From an uncultured Erysipelotrichaceae bacterium (GTDB taxonomy: Bacteria; Bacillota_I; Bacilli_A; Erysipelotrichales; Erysipelotrichaceae), in assembly GCA_902796465.1 (NCBI GenBank), contig CADBPK010000193.1, positions 1-11,789 of the forward strand: DNA of 11,789 bases, given 5' to 3'. Position numbers and translations under genes: made by a program. Under the pieces are notes generated by a model, which was not told the DNA's origin, made no database searches, and saw only the letters and a program-made list of their open reading frames with translations. Shown piece by piece: positions 7,344-11,789 of the stretch (position 1 is the first letter of the stretch; the number at the start of each line of letters is the position of its first letter).

Positions 7344-7645
7344 GAAAGAAGATATATCTGGATGCGGACCGGCTGAAGAACCGGAAGGATATGCATGATT
7401 ATCTGGAGAAAGCATTCGATTTTCCGTTCTGGTTCGGCTATAACCTGGATGCATTATATGACTGTCTGAGTGAAGTAAAAGAGGATACCGATATTATCCT
7501 GGATCAGGCGAATGCGACAAAGATCTGCCAGGATCCGTACGCGTACCGCGTGCTGCTCACACTGAGCGACGGGATCGAGGAAAACCCGCATCTGCGTATT
7601 CTGTTTTATGATCCGGAAGACGAAGAAGATGAGGAAGAAGAATGA
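7340..7645 (+). CDS. Barstar-family ribonuclease inhibitor
   Basis: A 101-residue cytoplasmic inhibitor that binds barnase tightly and protects the producing cell before the enzyme is exported. The core around residues 29-42 (PFWFGYNLDALYDC) lines up with barstar PEYYGENLDALWDC. The two aspartates that plug the barnase active site are kept as D37 (D35) and D41 (D39). Barstar W38 is Tyr (Y40), and the position of E76 appears to be Asp. The beta strand near the end (LRILFYD) also fits. The protein is longer than classical barstar and ends in an acidic tail (DPEDEEDEEEE). Its ATG overlaps the barnase stop in an ATGA, with GGGGAGG just upstream (spacing about four bases), so the two genes should be translationally coupled. 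The stop codon lies within a terminator stem. Confidence 0.93.
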   Translation: MRKKIYLDADRLKNRKDMHDYLEKAFDFPFWFGYNLDALYDCLSEVKEDTDIILDQANATKICQDPYAYRVLLTLSDGIEENPHLRILFYDPEDEEDEEEE

Positions 7646-7670
7646 AGGCAGGATTCCTGCTTTCATTTTT
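7641..7670 (+). terminator. Intrinsic terminator overlapping the barstar stop codon
   Basis: ATGAAGGCAGG (7642-7652) pairs with CCTGCTTTCAT (7656-7666) through a three-base ATT loop. The 11-bp stem has one G-U pair and is followed by TTTT. The barstar TGA (7643-7645) is part of the left arm. It ends the barnase-barstar transcript 17 bases before the alpha-glucosidase start codon. Confidence 0.8.
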
Positions 7671-7687
7671 CCAGGGAGGAAAGAAGA

Positions 7688-9337
7688 ATGAAATGGTGGC
7701 AGAAAACAGTCGTCTATGAGTGTTATCCGAAGAGTTTCCTGGATACGGAAGGAAAGGGTACAGGTACGATCCGCGGATTAATGCAGAAGCTGGATTATCT
7801 GGCGGAACTCGGTGTCGGTGCGGTATGGATGACACCGGTATGCCGTTCGCCGATGGTGGACAACGGATATGATATCGCGGATTACTGCAGCGTCGATCCG
7901 AGCTACGGCACCATGGAAGATATGGAAGAGCTTTTCAATGAAGCAAAAAAGAGAAATATCCGGATCGTTATGGATCTGGTATTTAACCATACGTCTGATC
8001 AGAATCCGTGGTTTCTGGAATCAAAACAGTCAAAAGACAATCCGAAAAGCAGCTGGTATATCTGGCGGGATGCGAAACCGGACGGCAGTGAACCGACCAA
8101 CTGGCGGGGTATTTTCGGCGGTTCGGCGTGGACCTGGTGCGAGGAGAGAAAGCAGTACTACCTGCATACGTTCGCTTCCCAGCAGCCGGATCTGAACTGG
8201 GCGGAGCCGGAAGTCAGACAGGCATTATACAAAGCCGCGAATTTCTGGATCGATAAAGGCGCAGGCGGATTCCGGGTGGACGCAATTACCTATATCCGCA
8301 AACCGGATGTCCTCGAAGACGGAACGCCGGACGGGGAAGACGGTATGGTCTCCGTACATGACATGACTGCCAATACGCCCGGTATCCTGGATTACCTGCA
8401 TGAATTCAAACGGGAAGTATCGGATGGACATGATATCTTTACCGTTGCGGAAGCCAACGGCGTCAGTGCGGATGAACTGAAATACTGGGTCGGGAAAGAC
8501 GGCGCCTTTGACATGCTGTTTGAATTCAGCCATGTCAATCTGGAGTTCAAGGGAATCGAGACATGGTGCAGACCGGATCCATGGACACTGAAAGATCTGA
8601 AACGAGCCTTGCGCAATTCTCAGGAAGCCACAAAGGATAACGGGTGGTATCCGATCTTTTTTGAGAATCATGACAAGCCGAGATGTGTGGAGCACTTTTT
8701 CCCGGAAGGATATGATCATGTGAAAGCCGCAAAAGTCATGGGCATGGTGCTGTATACCCTGCGGGGAACACCGTTCCTTTATCAGGGGCAGGAGCTCGGC
8801 ATGGAGAATGTCAGATGGCCTTCCATTGACTGCTACAACGATATTTCTTCCTACGGGCAGTATGAATTTGCGCTCAGTGAAGGTCAGACAGAGGCAGAGG
8901 CACTGGCTGCCGTTCACCGGTTCTCCCGGGACAGCGCGCGTACGCCGATGCAGTGGGATGATACAGAGAATGCCGGATTTACAAAAGGAACACCATGGCT
9001 GCCGGTGCAGGAGAATTACCGGACTGTCAATGTCAGCGCGGAATCAGCGGATGAAAAGTCTGTGCTGAGGTGGTACAGGAAACTGGCAGAGTGCAGAAAA
9101 GAGATGCCTGTGCTGATCGAAGGGGATTTTGAGGAGATCCTGGAAGAGGATGCGGATATCTTTGCCTGGTACAGAAAAAAAGACGGGCAGAAAGCACTCG
9201 TCCTGGTGAATTTCAAGGATCATGCGGTCCGGTATGACCCGGTATATGAAGAGAATATGCAGGTGAAGTTGTGCTCGGAAGAGGCACATGAACCGGGCAT
9301 TCTGAAACCGCTCGAAGCAGTGCTTCTTACTGACTGA
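7688..9337 (+). CDS. GH13 alpha-glucosidase (oligo-1,6-glucosidase/MalL type)
   Basis: A 549-residue cytoplasmic glycoside hydrolase family 13 enzyme of the oligo-1,6-glucosidase/alpha-glucosidase group, expected to release glucose from the non-reducing end of short alpha-glucosides such as isomaltose or maltose. The start MKWWQKTVVYECYPKSF is typical. Conserved region I is DLVFNH (D96-H101). The nucleophile is D198 in GFRVDAIT, the acid/base is E255 in TVAEAN and the third acid is D329 in FENHDKPR. RTPMQWDD and a C-terminal beta domain (about 470-549) follow. There is no signal peptide. Trehalose-6-phosphate hydrolase is a close relative and cannot be excluded. Ala rather than Val follows the nucleophile, which bears on linkage preference. 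AGGGAGG (7673-7679) lies eight bases before the ATG. No promoter is seen between the barstar terminator and this start, and its 3' end overlaps the HAD gene. Confidence 0.9.
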   Translation: MKWWQKTVVYECYPKSFLDTEGKGTGTIRGLMQKLDYLAELGVGAVWMTPVCRSPMVDNGYDIADYCSVDPSYGTMEDMEELFNEAKKRNIRIVMDLVFNHTSDQNPWFLESKQSKDNPKSSWYIWRDAKPDGSEPTNWRGIFGGSAWTWCEERKQYYLHTFASQQPDLNWAEPEVRQALYKAANFWIDKGAGGFRVDAITYIRKPDVLEDGTPDGEDGMVSVHDMTANTPGILDYLHEFKREVSDGHDIFTVAEANGVSADELKYWVGKDGAFDMLFEFSHVNLEFKGIETWCRPDPWTLKDLKRALRNSQEATKDNGWYPIFFENHDKPRCVEHFFPEGYDHVKAAKVMGMVLYTLRGTPFLYQGQELGMENVRWPSIDCYNDISSYGQYEFALSEGQTEAEALAAVHRFSRDSARTPMQWDDTENAGFTKGTPWLPVQENYRTVNVSAESADEKSVLRWYRKLAECRKEMPVLIEGDFEEILEEDADIFAWYRKKDGQKALVLVNFKDHAVRYDPVYEENMQVKLCSEEAHEPGILKPLEAVLLTD

Positions 9338-10166
9338 TCAGAATATTGGCACGGATCCATTTGGCGATGCTGTCCTGTGAACAGGAAGGCACGATATGGG
9401 TCGCGTGCTTTTTTGTTTCATTCATGGCATTTTCCGGCACGACGCGTATGGCTGCGAGATCCAGCATGGGGATGTCATTCTCCCCATCGCCGAAAGCAGC
9501 GACATTTTCAGATGACAGTCCCTCCATCTCCATAACATGTTTCAGGGCAGATCCTTTGGATACACCCGGGCAGGTGATCTCCAGGCATGCGGGATGGACA
9601 AAATAGTGGGAATAGGAAGTGGTGCGGTCCATTTCCTTTTCCATTCTTTTTAATGTATTGGGAAGACCGAAATAGGAGATCTTTGCGATCTCGCGGTATT
9701 TTTCGAAAGCAGGATCATTTGCCTGCCCGCTTCCGTAGCGGATGCCTTTGCGGGTATGCCTTCTTCTCAGCATGCGGCTGAACAGTTCCTGCGAGATGTG
9801 ATGTTTCCTGCCGGTGAGATGATAGTATCCGTCCGGGGTAAATGCCAGCAGGATGGCGGCGTAGCGGTGCGGGTATTTCCGGAGAACAGCGAGATCTTCT
9901 TTCTGCAAATAAGACTGGCGGATATGCCGGTCTTCCTCCTTGATATACAGGTCAAGGCCGTTCATCGAGGCGGCATAGTCGAAAAGATCCGGAGAGATGA
10001 TGCCCGTGATATTAGGTAGGGCACGTCCGGAATTGATCATGACCATGATCCCACGTTCGTGCAGAAGGGAAAGGGTCTCACGGGCATAGGATGACATGCG
10101 TGAATGGCGATGAAAGTATGTCCCGTCCAGGTCGAGGACGACGAGGCGTATATCCTTCTTGTTCAT
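9327..10166 (-). CDS. HAD-superfamily Cof-type phosphatase
   Basis: A 279-residue cytoplasmic haloacid-dehalogenase phosphatase of the Cof/IIB type, likely acting on sugar phosphates or other small phosphorylated metabolites; the substrate cannot be read from sequence. Motif I is LDLDGT with nucleophile D12 and D14. Motif II is NSGR (S46). The cap follows (about 75-190). Motif III is K204 in GVSKGSAL, and motif IV is GDGENDIPML (D227, D231). The chosen start is the ATG at 10166, giving MNKKDIRLVVLDLDGT. A GTG at 10232 is also in frame but adds 22 residues that the family does not need and overlaps the promoter. No Shine-Dalgarno sequence precedes the ATG. The 3' end overlaps that of the convergent alpha-glucosidase gene by 11 bases, so there is no room for a terminator between them. 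Confidence 0.92.
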   Translation of the reverse strand: MNKKDIRLVVLDLDGTYFHRHSRMSSYARETLSLLHERGIMVMINSGRALPNITGIISPDLFDYAASMNGLDLYIKEEDRHIRQSYLQKEDLAVLRKYPHRYAAILLAFTPDGYYHLTGRKHHISQELFSRMLRRRHTRKGIRYGSGQANDPAFEKYREIAKISYFGLPNTLKRMEKEMDRTTSYSHYFVHPACLEITCPGVSKGSALKHVMEMEGLSSENVAAFGDGENDIPMLDLAAIRVVPENAMNETKKHATHIVPSCSQDSIAKWIRANILISQ

Positions 10167-10172
10167 AAATTC

Positions 10173-10201
10173 ATTGTAGAAAAAAGCAAAATATTGTGCA
10201 A
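10173..10201 (-). promoter_or_regulatory. Promoter of the HAD gene (predicts leaderless mRNA)
   Basis: On the minus strand TTGCAC (10196-10201) and TACAAT (10173-10178) have the ideal 17-base spacer. Only six bases separate the -10 from the ATG at 10166, so transcription should begin at or within a base or two of the start codon. Confidence 0.6.
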
Positions 10202-10251
10202 CAGGGCATATATATACAGGCGTTTGATGCACATATCTTATTAAAATAGGA

Positions 10252-10257
10252 TAGAAT
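10252..10257 (+). promoter_or_regulatory. Possible -10 of the M16 peptidase gene
   Basis: TAGAAT lies 26 bases before the ATG at 10284. No good -35 is found at 16-18 bases upstream; TTGATG at 10224-10229 is too far (22 bases). This is a tentative call. Confidence 0.3.
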
Positions 10258-10283
10258 AGTCATGCAGTATGGAGGGGAAAACA

Positions 10284-11789
10284 ATGCTGGAACTGAATCA
10301 GACTGTCCATGGTTTTACAGTAACGCGGATACGTGATCTGGAAGACTGCGGCGGAACATTATATGAAATGATACATGAACAGACAGGGGCGGAACTCTGC
10401 TGGCTGAAGCGTGACGAAGCAAACAAGACATTCGGGATCGCCTTTAAAACGATTCCTTTTGACGATACGGGTGTATTCCACATCCTTGAACATTCTGTCC
10501 TGAGCGGATCGGAGAAATATCCGCTGCGGGAACCGTTCGTAAACCTTCTCAAGAGCAGCATGCAGACGTTTCTGAATGCGATCACATTCCCGGATAAGAC
10601 GGTATATCCGTTCTCATCCAGGAACGACAAGGATTTCATGAACCTGTTATCTGTATATATGGACGCGGTATTTGCGCCGTTGCTGTACAAGAACCCGAAT
10701 ATCTTCCGTCAGGAAGGATGGCATTATGAGATCCGGAATGAAGCGGACGCCCCGATTTTCAAAGGCGTTGTCCTTAACGAGATGAAAGGCGCGTATTCTT
10801 CCGTGGATGAAACTGTCGTCAGTGAAATGGGAAAACGTCTTTTCCCGGACAACTGCTACAGATTCAATTCGGGCGGTGATCCGAAGGCAATTACGGACCT
10901 GACATATGAACAGTACTGCGATACGCATGCGAAGTTCTATCATCCGTCCAATTCCAGAGTTTTCGTGGACGGCAATGTGGATATCGATGCGGTACTCGCG
11001 TTTGTGAATGATGCTTATTTCTCAAAATATGAAAAAGAGGAATTCGATTTCAGCATTCCGATGCAGAAAGTGCAGGAAGGCAGTAAGTATTCCTACGAGT
11101 ATGAAATCGCGCCGGATGAGGATCCTGCGCACAAGGCGATTGCGGCGTTTGCGAAGATCATCTGTACATTTAAGGATACGGAAAAGATCACAGCCTGGCA
11201 GACACTGGCATCCGTACTGACGGGAAATAACGAATCCCCGCTGAAGAAAGTCATCCTGGATGGGGGACTCGGCGAAGATGTGGAACTGGATCTTATGGAT
11301 GGGATCCAGCAGCCATGGGTCTTACTGATGGTAAGGAATACGGATCCGGAAAAATATGACGCAATCGTTGAAGCTTTCCGGAAGACGGCAGAAGAGCTCG
11401 TAAACGGCAAGCTGAACCATGATGAGATCCTGGCATCCCTGGACCAGATGGAATTCAAATACAGGGAAAAATACGAACCATCCGGACTGATCTTTGCCCA
11501 GAAATCACTCGATGCATGGCTGTATGAAGGAGATCCGGCACAGTTCCTGAACTGCTCAGGTGTTTTTGACAGCCTGCGGAAGAAGACAGAAGAAGGATAT
11601 TTTGAAGGACTTCTGAAAGAATTCCTGCTGGATGGGGAACCTGTATCTGTTACTGCAGTTCCGTCCAATACTCTGCAGGAAAGACGACAGAAGGAAGAAG
11701 AAAAAAAACTGGCGGATGCGAAAGCTTCCTGGACAGATATCGGAAAGTATATCCGTGAGAACGCTGAACTGGATCAGTGGCAGAGTGAA
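10284..11789 (+). CDS. M16C zinc metallopeptidase (PreP/insulinase-like), 5' part
   Basis: The first 502 codons of a gene that stays open to the window edge. Relatives are about 970 residues, so roughly half is present. It belongs to the M16C presequence-protease group: two M16 halves closing around unfolded peptides and degrading them with a zinc ion. The inverted zinc motif HILEH gives ligands H66 and H70 and catalytic E69. The third ligand is probably E166 in VVLNEMKGAYSS. Other family blocks are SGSEKYPLREPF, MQTFLNAITFPDKTVYP and FYHPSNSRVFVDGN. No signal peptide is seen, so it should be cytoplasmic and serve in peptide turnover. The ATG has a strong GGAGGGG at 10271-10277, six bases upstream. 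The gene is divergent from the HAD phosphatase across 117 bases. Confidence 0.93.
   Translation, partial: MLELNQTVHGFTVTRIRDLEDCGGTLYEMIHEQTGAELCWLKRDEANKTFGIAFKTIPFDDTGVFHILEHSVLSGSEKYPLREPFVNLLKSSMQTFLNAITFPDKTVYPFSSRNDKDFMNLLSVYMDAVFAPLLYKNPNIFRQEGWHYEIRNEADAPIFKGVVLNEMKGAYSSVDETVVSEMGKRLFPDNCYRFNSGGDPKAITDLTYEQYCDTHAKFYHPSNSRVFVDGNVDIDAVLAFVNDAYFSKYEKEEFDFSIPMQKVQEGSKYSYEYEIAPDEDPAHKAIAAFAKIICTFKDTEKITAWQTLASVLTGNNESPLKKVILDGGLGEDVELDLMDGIQQPWVLLMVRNTDPEKYDAIVEAFRKTAEELVNGKLNHDEILASLDQMEFKYREKYEPSGLIFAQKSLDAWLYEGDPAQFLNCSGVFDSLRKKTEEGYFEGLLKEFLLDGEPVSVTAVPSNTLQERRQKEEEKKLADAKASWTDIGKYIRENAELDQWQSE

Noticed and set aside
7584..7612. TATGAT inside barstar as a promoter for the alpha-glucosidase
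   Set aside because: No acceptable -35 (ACCCGC) at the right distance and no extended -10, so it is not listed, though a promoter in this area is still possible.
10167..10232. GTG start at 10232 for the HAD gene
   Set aside because: It adds 22 residues not needed by the fold, has no good ribosome binding site, and would place the best promoter inside the coding region.

Overview
The window reads as a chromosomal segment of an anaerobic, moderate-GC member of the Bacillota. A Lachnospirales- or Erysipelotrichales-like background is my best guess. It rests on strong AGGAGG-type ribosome binding sites, a short AICAR transformylase, a single-chain PurL of about 1240 residues, a barnase/barstar pair and a PreP-like M16C peptidase. 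No marker gene (rRNA, ribosomal protein) is present, so the placement is inference. I see no tRNA, rRNA, CRISPR array, transposase or phage gene.

Region 1 (1-5445) is the 3' part of a purine biosynthesis operon: the end of an AICAR transformylase gene (purH-like), then purD, then purL. purL overlaps purD by four bases and is followed by an intrinsic terminator. PurD makes GAR, PurL converts FGAR to FGAM, and the transformylase carries out the penultimate step to FAICAR.

Region 2 (5446-7670) is a compact accessory islet bounded by terminators. It holds a short unlisted ORF (53 aa) with its own promoter, a palindrome at the promoter and an excellent ribosome binding site. Its 3' end faces a minus-strand zinc-ribbon gene across a 51-bp near-perfect inverted repeat that looks like a shared bidirectional terminator. 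Divergent from the zinc-ribbon gene is a two-gene operon: a lipoprotein version of barnase (secreted ribonuclease) on a Pro/Thr/Glu-rich stalk, overlapped by four bases by its inhibitor barstar. The barstar stop codon lies inside the stem of an intrinsic terminator.

Region 3 (7671-11789) carries metabolic and housekeeping genes: a cytoplasmic GH13 alpha-glucosidase, a convergent HAD-family phosphatase whose 3' end overlaps it by 11 bases and whose best promoter predicts a leaderless mRNA, and the first 502 codons of an M16C (PreP-like) zinc metallopeptidase that runs off the window.

The most notable points are the lipid-anchored barnase with linked barstar beside a divergent zinc-ribbon gene of unknown function, the small antitoxin-like ORF with its palindrome, the terminator merged with the barstar stop codon, and the predicted leaderless HAD gene.
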